From assembly GCA_902493275.1 (NCBI GenBank), contig CABUOQ010000001.1, forward strand, positions 40,788 through 104,787: a DNA stretch of 64,000 bases, in the 5' to 3' direction. Below, piece after piece: positions 27,474 to 36,996 of the stretch. The stretch is from an uncultured Bacillota bacterium (GTDB taxonomy: Bacteria > Bacillota_I > Bacilli_A > RFN20 > CAG-449). Both the position numbers and the translations under genes were made by a program. A model generated the notes under the pieces. That model did not search any database and was not told the origin of the DNA. It saw only the letters and a program-made list of their open reading frames with translations. Position 1 is the stretch's first letter; each line of letters starts with the position of its first letter.

Positions 27474-29030
27474 CTAATTTTTTATGATTGTAACTGTACA
27501 TTCTTCACTAGTTAAATTAGATACTGAAATTGTATATCCAACTTCGTTTCCAGCATTGAATCTTGTGCCGTTATTGAAGAAAGTAGAAGATGCTTGGAAT
27601 TTTTTACTTCCAGTCCATAAAGTAGTAGAAGGATCAATATAACCGCCATAGCCATTATTGATTTTATTATTTCCACCTTGATCTAAAAGATGCAAATAAC
27701 GATAGATTTTCTTATAAGCATTACTTAAATAAGAATTTGAATAAGAGTTTGAAGCTCCAACATAGTAAATATAATTACTATCGGTAATATCTATATCATC
27801 AGCATATGAGACAAAATTACCCATTGAATTTAACTTTACCAATCTTGCGTCAACATGATAGATCCTTAATCCATTATAATTATACATTTTGTCTCTTCCA
27901 TTATATTGATGCTTAGCATCAATCTCATTTAAGCCTTGATTAGTATAGTATTCAATAAAGAGATATTCATCAAAAATCGATTTATTCCAGTCATCATTAA
28001 TGAGAATGGCTTCATCATATAAGGCGGAAGTTTTTAATTTGATGGTAGCATCACCTTTGACATAATATGGATTTATCCATCCAAGAGCAAATTTAGAGTA
28101 TGCATTTTGATCGCCGACATTGTATGATTGCATTTCTAATTCTCCTGCTGGATTCCATGCATTGGTATCGTCATAGCAATAATAATCATCTAATCCAAGC
28201 ATATGTCCGCTTTCATGAATATAAGTATGCGCATCGACTTTATTATAGTTATAACCATCTTGATATTTATCATTCATAAACGCATAGCTAGCCCACATAT
28301 AGGAATTGAATGCTGGTTTATTAGCATTAGGACTATAAAGATAATTACCTTGAGATGCTACGTGGCACCACGCCCAGTAGGCGGTATCAGATGTCATTTT
28401 ATAATCATTAGAGTAAATGAAGATGGCATTATCAACATATCCATCACTATTAAGGTCATATTTTTTTAATAATGAGGCTTCAGTTGCATTATAATATTTA
28501 GAAATCACATAATTAGGCGCATCATTTCCATATGAGTCAAGAGCATTGATGGTCATATTTAAAGAATATACTGAACTTACTTCCCCAGTAATATTTAATT
28601 TACCATAGCTTGATTTATAGTAAAAAGAACTAACAGATTCATAAGCGGTATCTTCACTTTTACCAAAAAATGCAGTATTGAGTTCATCTAACATTGTGGA
28701 TGTCCATTTTGGACCATCTTTAAGTTCAACTGGAATTACTAAGAACTTTTGATTACCAACGCTTTTTGTTGTATACCAACCTAATTGTGAGTTTGTATCA
28801 GTCATCGTATATTTAACATCATCGCGATTAATCTTTTCATAGTTTAATGCCTCATCTTTCGATGATACACTGCTAGATGAATTCACAACATTCGACGATG
28901 AAGAAATACTATTAAATTCTGATGAGTCGGTAGAAGATGTTTCAGATTGTGATGTCCCTAAATTTATTTTTATTGTGCAACTACTCAATAATAATCCACC
29001 AAGTAAAATAATTATGCTTTTCTTTTTCAT
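27474..29030 (-). CDS. M6-type metallopeptidase lipoprotein
   Basis: A 518-residue surface lipoprotein: lipobox LSSC (Cys at about 18), Ser-rich linker to about 60, then a peptidase domain resembling the M6 (immune inhibitor A-like) family. The zinc site is HESGHMLGLDDYY at about 275-287, with the trailing GLDDYY typical of M6. The mature N-terminus CTIKINLG resembles CAININLG in the lipoprotein at 20366. The frame opens 12 codons upstream inside the next gene, but GGAGG eight bases before the ATG at 29030 decides the start. It is probably cotranscribed with the Na/Pi symporter and cardiolipin synthase genes. Substrate unknown. Confidence 0.85.
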   Translation of the reverse strand: MKKKSIIILLGGLLLSSCTIKINLGTSQSETSSTDSSEFNSISSSSNVVNSSSSVSSKDEALNYEKINRDDVKYTMTDTNSQLGWYTTKSVGNQKFLVIPVELKDGPKWTSTMLDELNTAFFGKSEDTAYESVSSFYYKSSYGKLNITGEVSSVYSLNMTINALDSYGNDAPNYVISKYYNATEASLLKKYDLNSDGYVDNAIFIYSNDYKMTSDTAYWAWCHVASQGNYLYSPNANKPAFNSYMWASYAFMNDKYQDGYNYNKVDAHTYIHESGHMLGLDDYYCYDDTNAWNPAGELEMQSYNVGDQNAYSKFALGWINPYYVKGDATIKLKTSALYDEAILINDDWNKSIFDEYLFIEYYTNQGLNEIDAKHQYNGRDKMYNYNGLRIYHVDARLVKLNSMGNFVSYADDIDITDSNYIYYVGASNSYSNSYLSNAYKKIYRYLHLLDQGGNNKINNGYGGYIDPSTTLWTGSKKFQASSTFFNNGTRFNAGNEVGYTISVSNLTSEECTVTIIKN

Positions 29031-29049
29031 AAATAATTCCTCCAAAAAT

Positions 29050-30690
29050 TTAAATATTAGCATCATATAATGAATGAGCGATATAACTTAAGTGATCACC
29101 AGCTCTTTCAAGATTAGAGACTAAGTTAATAAAAATTGAATTAGATAATGGTGAACATTTTCCTTCTTCTAATCTTTTTATATGTGCACTAATTAATTCA
29201 CTTCTTAATTTATCAATTTCATTTTCGATTTTATCAGATTGTTTTATTATCACCTTTTCGTGTTTAGAAAATAATTTTTTTACATTTTCATATTGTTGAT
29301 TGAGGTTCTCTTTTAATGATAATATTCCCGTTTCAGCTTCTTTTGTAAAAACAAGATTTTCATCTAAACGCTTTTTCGTATATTTAATCATGTTATCAGC
29401 AATTTCCGCTTCACGGGAAAAATCAATTAATATACGATGCAGTGAAGCAATAAATCTTTCATCTTCGGTATTGATATCTAAAGAAGAAGTTTTAAGCAGA
29501 TAATTTAATATCTCCGTATTCATTTTATCAATATATGAAATGTTTTCATATATTTTATCTTCATCTTTTAATGAATTATTTAAAAAAGCGTCAATAGATA
29601 AATTTAAGCATTCTAATGACATTCTTCCTAAACGCAAAGTTTCTTTACCAGCTTGATCGATAGCGATAGATGGAGTTTTAAAGAAACGCTCATCAAGAGA
29701 TGTTATCATTACATTATCCTTTTTATTAGGGATAAGTAGTGTTGCTATCTTAACAAATATATTTATGAAAGGCAAGAAAATTAGTGTTGAAATAATATTA
29801 AAGAAAGTATGGAACATCGCAATTTGGGTTCCAGGAATATTTGGGAACCATCGCATAAAAGTATCGTGATTAAAATTAGGCCAACATATCAATAAAATAA
29901 AGAACATTGTCGAGCCAAATAAATTGAACAATAAGTGAATTAATGAAGCTCTTTTAGCGTTTGGTGTAGCGCCAATAGAAGAAGCTAAAGCGGTTATACA
30001 TGTTCCAATATTCGTACCGAGAATTATATATAAAACCGCATTATAATTATCGGCACTACCAATACTTAATCCGCTCATAAGCATGGTTATTAATATTGTA
30101 GTTACTGCAGATGATGATTGCAATATCGCCGTAATTACCATTCCGACAAGTAAAAGTAAAAATGGATTATTTATTCCTGATAAAAGCTGCTGAATCTGCT
30201 TTGAATTATCAAAAGCCATCGCATCTGACATAAATTGTAAAGCTAAGAAAACAAGTCCTAATCCAGCAAGAGACATAAATATATTTTTAGTCTTCTCATG
30301 TTTAGATAGCATATTTCCAAATAAACCTATGAAAGCTAATACCATTAAGACTTCCGCAACTGGAATAGCATTTAAAGAAACAATCTGCGCAGTAATTGTC
30401 GTACCAATGTTAGCACCCATAATCATTGCTGTCGCTTGGAATAGATCCATAATTCCGGCGTTAACAAATCCGACTACCATAACCGTTGCCGCGGATGATG
30501 ATTGAATAATTGCCGTTATTAACGCTCCAATACCAACGCCAATAAAACGATTTTTAGATGTCTTCTTAAAAAGTTTTTTTAAGCCAGAATTAGCCAGTTT
30601 TTCAATATTTTCAGATAGGATTTTAAATCCAATCAAAAACGCCCCCAAACCGGCCAATAATTTAACTATTGCAATGACATAATCCCACAT
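29050..30690 (-). CDS. Na+/phosphate cotransporter with PhoU-like tail
   Basis: A 546-residue NptA/YjbB-type carrier. The membrane part (about 1-310) carries the duplicated QSSSA motif (TAIIQSSSAATVMV and TAILQSSSAVTTIL) that defines this symporter fold. The C-terminal 190 residues are a helical PhoU-like domain (for example RLGRMSLECLNLSI, LISAHIKRLEEGK). AGGGG precedes the ATG at 30690. It imports phosphate with sodium, or exports it as YjbB does. No pho-box-like repeat was noticed. Confidence 0.92.
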   Translation of the reverse strand: MWDYVIAIVKLLAGLGAFLIGFKILSENIEKLANSGLKKLFKKTSKNRFIGVGIGALITAIIQSSSAATVMVVGFVNAGIMDLFQATAMIMGANIGTTITAQIVSLNAIPVAEVLMVLAFIGLFGNMLSKHEKTKNIFMSLAGLGLVFLALQFMSDAMAFDNSKQIQQLLSGINNPFLLLLVGMVITAILQSSSAVTTILITMLMSGLSIGSADNYNAVLYIILGTNIGTCITALASSIGATPNAKRASLIHLLFNLFGSTMFFILLICWPNFNHDTFMRWFPNIPGTQIAMFHTFFNIISTLIFLPFINIFVKIATLLIPNKKDNVMITSLDERFFKTPSIAIDQAGKETLRLGRMSLECLNLSIDAFLNNSLKDEDKIYENISYIDKMNTEILNYLLKTSSLDINTEDERFIASLHRILIDFSREAEIADNMIKYTKKRLDENLVFTKEAETGILSLKENLNQQYENVKKLFSKHEKVIIKQSDKIENEIDKLRSELISAHIKRLEEGKCSPLSNSIFINLVSNLERAGDHLSYIAHSLYDANI

Positions 30691-30706
30691 TAATAATCCC
30701 CTTTGT

Positions 30707-32239
30707 CTACATTAATGGCGCAATCATTCTTAAAATATCCTTAAGTATGCGCTCATGAACTTTTAATTTACCATTTTTATCATTGATTTCCACGCCATCA
30801 TTTTTAATGATATTTTCAAAATCCTGTTTCATTAATAAAATACTATCATCATTATAAATCCAAGCCCCACATTCAAAATGATGTACAGTTGAGCGATAAT
30901 CAAGATTAATTGTTCCAACTGTTGCTATTTTATCATCACAAACAAACATTTTAGCATGTATGAATCCTGGTTTATATTCATATATTCCAACTCCCTCTTT
31001 TATCAAATTTTGGTAATTGCTTTTTGTCATGATATATATCACTTTTTTATCTGGAATATGTGGAGTGATAATTTTTACATCGACTCCTCTTTTAGAAGCA
31101 TTAATTATCGCTTCAAAAAATTCATAATCCATGATTAAATAAGGTGTAGTAATATATAGATATTTTACCGCTTGATTAATGATATTTAAATAGACATTTT
31201 TACCAACATAATATTGATAAGTTGGAGAAGGGCCATCGCCATAAAGTGATATGAAACTTTTATTTTCATAAATCTCATGCTTATTATTTAAGTATTTGCT
31301 TGGATCAATTTTCTTTAATGCACTGGAATTATAAAGTTTAATGAACATGAATATCAATGAATCAACGCATTTACCTTTAACAAGCACGGCATTATCTTTC
31401 CATACTCCAAATGGATGTTTGATATTTACATATTCATCTGCGATATTAATTCCACCAGTAAATCCAACTTCACCATCGATGACAGTAATCTTACGATGAT
31501 CACGATTATTATGAATCACAGATACTAATGGTTTAAAGGGTAAAAATTTACATGCGTTAATACCTTCATTTCTTAAATCATAAAAGAAACCATTTCGTAC
31601 TTTTGAGATGCTTCCTACATCATCATACATAAAATATATTTCGACGCCTTCTTTAGCTTTTTTTAGTAATATCTCATGGATTGAATCAAGCATTGTACCG
31701 TATTCAACAATGAAATATTCCATAAAAATATATTTTTTAGCTTTTGATAATTCTTCAAGCAATTTAGCGTGAAACTCTTCTCCAGTAGATAAATACTCAA
31801 TATAGCAATCTTTATAAACTGGTAAATTGATTGTATTTTCAATATAACGCGCTTGTCCATAGGCATTTTCATTAGTGTTTTTTAATTGCTCAAAAGCATC
31901 CTCATTTACTAAGCAATAGGACTTAAGTTCTTTTGTTTCTTCTTCAAGTTTCTTACGATTTTTCTTCGACAAATTATAATTTCCAAACGCTCCATAAAGA
32001 GTAATTCCAAAAATAGGTAATATTAAAATAATGGCAATCCATGGTAATTTAAATGATGCTGGTCGATTCTTATTCAATATGACAAGAAACACGATAATTG
32101 CAATCACCGAAAAAGCATAATTAACCCATCTATAATATGATGCTAACCAGAATGTGGTTGCACACAAAACTAGTACTTGCAATATAATTGCAATAAATAC
32201 ATAAAAAAATCGTGAAAAGAAAATTTTTAAAAATCTCAT
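30707..32239 (-). CDS. cls: cardiolipin synthase (PLD family)
   Basis: A 510-residue membrane enzyme that condenses two phosphatidylglycerols into cardiolipin. Two or three N-terminal membrane segments (about 8-85) are followed by two phospholipase D modules with HKD motifs: HNNRDHRKITVIDGEVGFTGG (around 220-240) and HAKMFVCDDKIATVGTINLD (around 425-445). The length is standard. It is the first gene of the leftward cls-nptA-M6 peptidase run and is divergent from malic enzyme. Confidence 0.95.
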   Translation of the reverse strand: MRFLKIFFSRFFYVFIAIILQVLVLCATTFWLASYYRWVNYAFSVIAIIVFLVILNKNRPASFKLPWIAIILILPIFGITLYGAFGNYNLSKKNRKKLEEETKELKSYCLVNEDAFEQLKNTNENAYGQARYIENTINLPVYKDCYIEYLSTGEEFHAKLLEELSKAKKYIFMEYFIVEYGTMLDSIHEILLKKAKEGVEIYFMYDDVGSISKVRNGFFYDLRNEGINACKFLPFKPLVSVIHNNRDHRKITVIDGEVGFTGGINIADEYVNIKHPFGVWKDNAVLVKGKCVDSLIFMFIKLYNSSALKKIDPSKYLNNKHEIYENKSFISLYGDGPSPTYQYYVGKNVYLNIINQAVKYLYITTPYLIMDYEFFEAIINASKRGVDVKIITPHIPDKKVIYIMTKSNYQNLIKEGVGIYEYKPGFIHAKMFVCDDKIATVGTINLDYRSTVHHFECGAWIYNDDSILLMKQDFENIIKNDGVEINDKNGKLKVHERILKDILRMIAPLM

Positions 32240-32425
32240 ATATAATACCTAGTTTATCCTCAATGCAATTGCGTATAAACTAATTTAATAATATATTTTT
32301 TATATATTTTTTTCAATTATGATTAAAAATAAAAACTCTAAATTCCAAATTTAATTCATCATTATAATTAAAATTTATAGCTATGTAAATATTATTTATG
32401 AACTCAATTTTGATATAAAATCATG
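32240..32425. other. AT-rich divergent intergenic region (cls side)
   Basis: No gene. It should hold the cls promoter, but the very high A+T content gives several weak hexamers and none is preferred. Confidence 0.5.
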
Positions 32426-32448
32426 TACTATATACTGTGTATATAGTA
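32426..32448. promoter_or_regulatory. perfect 23-bp palindrome, possible operator
   Basis: The half-site TACTATATAC is repeated inverted around a central TGT. Ten of ten pairs match. It lies between divergent cls and malic enzyme, upstream of the malic enzyme -35 box, and looks like a dimeric regulator site. No regulator gene is adjacent. Confidence 0.5.
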
Positions 32449-32481
32449 AATATCATAAAAAAGTTTAAACAAAAAAACTTA

Positions 32482-32510
32482 TTTACAATTAAATTTTATT
32501 ATATTATATT
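32482..32510 (+). promoter_or_regulatory. promoter of the malic enzyme operon
   Basis: TTTACA (32482-32487), a 17-base spacer and TATATT (32505-32510), with a start expected near 32517. Confidence 0.6.
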
Positions 32511-32522
32511 TTCAATGTAATC

Positions 32523-32542
32523 ATATGTAAGCCCTTACATAT
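32523..32542. promoter_or_regulatory. inverted repeat just downstream of the malic enzyme start site
   Basis: ATATGTAAG and CTTACATAT flank CC, nine of nine pairs. Its place from about +6 to +25 suits a repressor roadblock or an mRNA 5' stem. Confidence 0.5.
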
Positions 32543-32655
32543 AAAGTGATCTCTCTCATGATTTATTTTATATTTATATTTTAATTTCATGACATCTAAC
32601 TCACTATTCAGCAAGAAAATTGCTAGCTGCATTATAAATACCAAGGAGGAATATT

Positions 32656-33828
32656 ATGTCAATTTATGATGAATCGCTAAAACAACATTACCAATGGCAT
32701 GGTAAAATTGAAACTCGTCCTCGTGTCGAAGTCGATACTAAGGAAAAATTAATGCTCTGCTATACTCCTGGAGTTGCCCAAGCGTGCCTAGAAATTCAAA
32801 AAGATGTTAATAAGTCTTTTGAGTTAACTAGACGTTGGAATACTGTTGCCATTATAACCGATGGTACTGCAATATTAGGTTTAGGAGATATCGGTCCAGA
32901 AGCAGGAATGCCAGTAATGGAAGGAAAAGCTGCTTTATTTAAAGCTTTTGGAAATGTTGATGCTTTTCCACTATGTTTAAAAACTAAAGATACCGAAGAA
33001 ATTATTCGTACTATTCAAATTTTAAGTGGCTCATTTGGAGGAATTAATTTAGAAGATATTTCTGCTCCACGTTGCTTTGAGATTGAAAGACGATTAAAAC
33101 AGACATGTGGAATTCCAGTTTTCCATGATGACCAACATGGAACTGCTATCGTAGTGGGTGCCGCAGTATTAAATGCCTTAAAAATTGTAAAAAAAGATAT
33201 TGAAGATGTCGTTTGCGTTATTAATGGTGCTGGTGCCGCGGGAATCTCTATCGGAAAATTCTTATTAAAGCTTGGCGTCAAGGATGTTATTTTCTGTGAT
33301 CGTCAAGGAATTATTTATGAAGGAATGGAAAATTTAAATTCCGCTCATGAAGAAGTTTCACATATTTCCAATAAAAAACACTTAAAAGGATTATTAAAGG
33401 ATGCCTTAGTGGGAGCTGATATCTTTGTTGGAGTTTCAGCACCAAGATTAGTGAATAAAGAAATGATTCAAACAATGAATCACGATGCAATAGTCTTCCC
33501 TCTAGCAAATCCAGTCCCTGAAATAACTCGTGAAGAAGCTATAGCAGGTGGAGCAAGAATTGTTGGCACTGGCTCTTCTGAACATCCAAATCAAATTAAT
33601 AACGTATTAGTATTCCCTGGTGTTTTCCGTGGTGCGTTAGATGCTAGAGCCAAAGATATCAATATGGAAATGATGATTGCAGCTGCTAAGGCCATCGCTG
33701 GAATGATTAAAGATGAAGATTTAAATGAAGATAATATTATTCCTCTAGCCTTTGATAAGAAAGCTCATGAAGCTGTAGCTAAAGCAGTTAAGGAAGCCGC
33801 GTATAAAACTAAAGTAAATCAAATATAA
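32656..33828 (+). CDS. malic enzyme (malate to pyruvate, NAD(P)-dependent)
   Basis: A 390-residue short-form bacterial malic enzyme, the oxidative decarboxylase linking malate to pyruvate. Marks include CYTPGVAQACLEI, TDGTAILGLGDIGPEAGMPVMEGK, the metal-binding EDISAPRCFEIE and FHDDQHGTAIV, and the Rossmann loop INGAGAAGISIGK. The usual C-terminal extension of larger forms is absent. CAAGGAGG precedes the ATG. It is the first gene of a five-gene rightward run; the next ATG is 10 bases away. Two palindromes lie upstream. Cofactor preference cannot be read reliably. Confidence 0.96.
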   Translation: MSIYDESLKQHYQWHGKIETRPRVEVDTKEKLMLCYTPGVAQACLEIQKDVNKSFELTRRWNTVAIITDGTAILGLGDIGPEAGMPVMEGKAALFKAFGNVDAFPLCLKTKDTEEIIRTIQILSGSFGGINLEDISAPRCFEIERRLKQTCGIPVFHDDQHGTAIVVGAAVLNALKIVKKDIEDVVCVINGAGAAGISIGKFLLKLGVKDVIFCDRQGIIYEGMENLNSAHEEVSHISNKKHLKGLLKDALVGADIFVGVSAPRLVNKEMIQTMNHDAIVFPLANPVPEITREEAIAGGARIVGTGSSEHPNQINNVLVFPGVFRGALDARAKDINMEMMIAAAKAIAGMIKDEDLNEDNIIPLAFDKKAHEAVAKAVKEAAYKTKVNQI

Positions 33829-33837
33829 GGTGCAACA

Positions 33838-35049
33838 ATGAAAACAAGTAAAAAAATACTTATCAGTCCCTTAATCATATTATTAAGTATTGGTATTCTC
33901 GCGTGTTCAAATCAAAATGACACAATGGGATTTGATAATACAACTTACGATATTTCACTCAATAATGATAAAAGTGTAATCGCCACAATTAAGAAAAATA
34001 ATAATGGTTATTCACTTGATATTACTGGAGAAGGTGATGTAAAAGATTTTTCAAAAAAGAATCGAACTCCATGGTATTCTATCTATAAAAAAATAAATGA
34101 AATATCTATTGGAAATGGAATAAAGAGTCTAGGAAATGAAGTATTTAATAATATTAATCTTCCTTATCTTATAACTCCAGAAACGTTGACGAAAATAACT
34201 TCCACCTCCTTTTATGAAAATACGATTATATACTCCTATGCTGATGATATCGAAGGTGATGAGAACTATACCATTTATTACTATTCAGAAAATCAACCAT
34301 CTTCTCAGGAATCTAACAATAAAAAATATTGGCATATCGTTGACGATCTCATTACCATATGGCCATCAATCGAAGAGATAAAAACATTATTTGTCGGTAA
34401 TAGTTTTACTTATTATAACGATATTCCTGCCCTTACTCAATCAATAGCTAATGATTTAGGCTATAACTTAGTTTGTGAATCTGTTACTATGGGGTCTCAT
34501 AATCTAGAACAATTTGCAAATAAAGATGATGAATATGGCAAAATAGTTTTTAATAAATTAACTGCAAATAATGATTATAAATATCTTATTCTACAAGAGC
34601 AATCAACTAGAAGTTACACTAAATATTCTAACTTTAAAAATGGTGCTACTATCTTAAAACTTCTCGCAGATTCAACTCAAACTGACTGTACAACAAGGCT
34701 CTACTCCACTTGGGGATATCAATCTGCCGCGGATGACCTTAAAGTTACAATACCAGAAATGGAAGAAAAAGTGCGTGATGCTTATGACAGTTTAGCTCAA
34801 GAATTAAATGTTAATGTTCATTACGTTGGTAAAGCTTTTTCAAAAGTTTACTTAGAATATAATTCACAAATAAATTTATATCACACTGATAATAAACATC
34901 CTTCATATGCGGGCAGTTATTTATCAGCCTTAATACATGTCGGAAGCATACTTAAATGTGATATCCGTAACACACAATTTATAGGAGAACTAAAAGAGCC
35001 TATTGCTGAAATTCTCAAACAAGTAGCATATGAAGTTTTAATTAATTAA
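33838..35049 (+). CDS. lipoprotein with LRR-like and SGNH-hydrolase-like domains
   Basis: A 403-residue lipoprotein with lipobox ILAC (Cys at 23). Residues about 40-120 look like the BspA-type leucine-rich segment of surface proteins (LDITGEGDVKDF...PWYSIYKKINEISIGNGIKSLGNEVF). Residues about 180-395 form an SGNH/GDSL-like esterase (DUF4886-like): block I LFVGNSFTYYND with Ser189, and the C-terminal Asp351/His354 in DNKHPSYAGS. This could be a surface carbohydrate deacetylase or esterase. It lies 10 bases after malic enzyme with a weak ribosome site, and 16 bases before the next lipoprotein gene. Confidence 0.78.
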   Translation: MKTSKKILISPLIILLSIGILACSNQNDTMGFDNTTYDISLNNDKSVIATIKKNNNGYSLDITGEGDVKDFSKKNRTPWYSIYKKINEISIGNGIKSLGNEVFNNINLPYLITPETLTKITSTSFYENTIIYSYADDIEGDENYTIYYYSENQPSSQESNNKKYWHIVDDLITIWPSIEEIKTLFVGNSFTYYNDIPALTQSIANDLGYNLVCESVTMGSHNLEQFANKDDEYGKIVFNKLTANNDYKYLILQEQSTRSYTKYSNFKNGATILKLLADSTQTDCTTRLYSTWGYQSAADDLKVTIPEMEEKVRDAYDSLAQELNVNVHYVGKAFSKVYLEYNSQINLYHTDNKHPSYAGSYLSALIHVGSILKCDIRNTQFIGELKEPIAEILKQVAYEVLIN

Positions 35050-35064
35050 AGAAAGGAAAAGACA

Positions 35065-36981
35065 ATGAAAAAAAAGAAATTAATACTTTTATTCAGTTCG
35101 ATATTAACCCTTGCTGGAATTGCCGGATGTAATAGTAATATCACATCATCAAATTCACAAGAAGAATCAATTAGTATCGTCAATCATTACTTAGTTCATT
35201 TCTATGTCGAAGAAAAACTATATACAACAGTAAGAGTCGCAGAAGGTGAAATAATTGACAAGGAGATTCCAACACCTACCAAAACCGGCTACCGCTTTGT
35301 TGGATGGCAACTAGCTAATGGAGTCAGTTTTGATATCTTAACTGAACAAATAACTTCCTCACTTGATTTATTCGCATCATTTAAAAAAATTGAAGAGACA
35401 ATCAATGTTGAAGATGTTAAAGATGCTAATAAAGAATACTATCTTGTCATTGGCTGGTATGGTAAGACTTCAACTTCTGGATTAGATAATACTGTTATGA
35501 CTACATTCGCCAAAAATCTTGTAACTTATCTTAAAAAGATTGGCGCAACTAATGATAATATAAATAACGTTAGCATTAGAAAATACTGTGGTGATGTTGA
35601 GCCAAATGACGTCGCTACTATGGGTGGATTAATCAATACTGATGGTGATTGTGATTTACTTCTTGGAATTGGTAAAAACATCACTTCTACTGGTGGAGTT
35701 GAAACTAAAGATCGTGTCGACACTATCACAATGGGGGAAAAGACGCGTTCAATGGCATTAGTAAGTGAAAACGAAATTGCAGCTAAAGTGTATGATTACA
35801 TTCAAAGATGCCAAGAGACAACAAACTCAATCTTTACTGCTGAATTTGATATTTCCAAAACACCTGTTGACAATGGATCATCCGTTGATCCTGAACCTGA
35901 TCCTGAACCAGGTGATGAAACTATTAATGTTGAAGATGTTAAAGATGCTAATAAAGAATACTATCTTGTTATTGGTTGGTATGGTAAAACATCCACTTCT
36001 GGATTAGATAATACTGTTATGACTACGTTTGCTAATAATCTTGTCACCTATTTAAAAGCAATCGGAGCAACGAATGAGAATATTAAAGGTATAAGTATTA
36101 GAAAATACTGTGGTGATGCTGAGCCAAATGATGTCGCTACAATGGGTGGATTAATCAATACTGATGGTGATTGTGATTTACTTCTTGGAATTGGTAAAAA
36201 CATCACTTCTACTGGTGGAGTTGAAACTAAAGATCGTGTCGACACTATCACAATGGGGGAAAAGACGCGTTCAATGGCATTAGTAAGTGAAAACGAAATT
36301 GCAGCTAAAGTGTATGATTACATTCAAAGATGCCAAGAGACAGAAAACTCAATATTTACCTCGACATTTGATATCGCAAAGACTCCAACATCTGAAGAAA
36401 CAGTTGACCCAAATCCTTCATATGTTCCATTCGAAGGAACCTTAAATGTCGAAGATGTTAAAGATTCAAGTAAAGAATACTATCTTGTCATTGGTTGGTA
36501 TGGTAAAACCTCTACTTCAGGTTTAGATAATACTGTCATGACCACGTTTGCTAATAATCTAATTAAATATATGAATGATATGAAAATTAATAAAGATGAT
36601 ACTGCGCGTATAAGTATTAGAAAATACTGTGGTGATGTTGAACCAAATGATGTTGCTACTATGGGTGGATTAATTAATACCGATGGTGATTGTGATATTC
36701 TTCTTGGTGTTGGTAAAAACATCACTTCTACAGGTGGAGTTGAAACTAAAGATCGTGTCGATACCATCAATATGGGTAGTAAAACGCGTTCAATGGCATT
36801 AGTAAGTGATAAAGAAATAGCAACCAAATTATTTAACTATGTTCAAAAATGTCAAGATGCGTCTAATTCAATCTTCACTCCTGAGTTTGATATATCAAAA
36901 ACACCTACTGATGATGGAACTACTAGTAGCTTAAATAATCCGTTATTGCTAGATGAGTATATATTTACTTTGGGTTTATAA
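35065..36981 (+). CDS. lipoprotein with three tandem copies of an unrecognised ~160-aa domain
   Basis: A 638-residue lipoprotein with lipobox IAGC (Cys at 22). An InlB-type B-repeat follows at about 40-108 (VHFYVEEKLY...GYRFVGWQL). Then three near-identical modules lie at about 112-270, 286-445 and 460-620. Each has EYYLVIGWYGKTSTSGLD, RKYCGD, DVATMGGLINTDGDCD, KNITSTGGVETKDR, TRSMALVS and a final helix VYDYIQ. Acidic, Pro-rich linkers join them. Two Cys per module could form a disulfide. I do not know this domain; the alternating pattern suggests an alpha/beta ligand-binding fold. A fourth, diverged copy is in the next gene. A clear AAAGGAAA site precedes the ATG. Confidence 0.85.
   Translation: MKKKKLILLFSSILTLAGIAGCNSNITSSNSQEESISIVNHYLVHFYVEEKLYTTVRVAEGEIIDKEIPTPTKTGYRFVGWQLANGVSFDILTEQITSSLDLFASFKKIEETINVEDVKDANKEYYLVIGWYGKTSTSGLDNTVMTTFAKNLVTYLKKIGATNDNINNVSIRKYCGDVEPNDVATMGGLINTDGDCDLLLGIGKNITSTGGVETKDRVDTITMGEKTRSMALVSENEIAAKVYDYIQRCQETTNSIFTAEFDISKTPVDNGSSVDPEPDPEPGDETINVEDVKDANKEYYLVIGWYGKTSTSGLDNTVMTTFANNLVTYLKAIGATNENIKGISIRKYCGDAEPNDVATMGGLINTDGDCDLLLGIGKNITSTGGVETKDRVDTITMGEKTRSMALVSENEIAAKVYDYIQRCQETENSIFTSTFDIAKTPTSEETVDPNPSYVPFEGTLNVEDVKDSSKEYYLVIGWYGKTSTSGLDNTVMTTFANNLIKYMNDMKINKDDTARISIRKYCGDVEPNDVATMGGLINTDGDCDILLGVGKNITSTGGVETKDRVDTINMGSKTRSMALVSDKEIATKLFNYVQKCQDASNSIFTPEFDISKTPTDDGTTSSLNNPLLLDEYIFTLGL
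35398..36909 (+). repeat. three in-frame tandem DNA repeats (~475 bp) inside the lipoprotein gene
   Basis: Units lie at about 35398-35873, 35920-36393 and 36439-36909. Units 1 and 2 are nearly identical over about 230 bases (35580-35810 against 36101-36331), while unit 3 differs at many third positions. This indicates a recent duplication or gene conversion between units 1 and 2. Confidence 0.88.
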
Positions 36982-36996
36982 AATTGAGGAGGATAT

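Noticed and set aside
35398..36909. Regular ~475-bp repeats considered as a mobile or CRISPR-like array
   Set aside because: They are in-frame protein domain repeats inside one gene.
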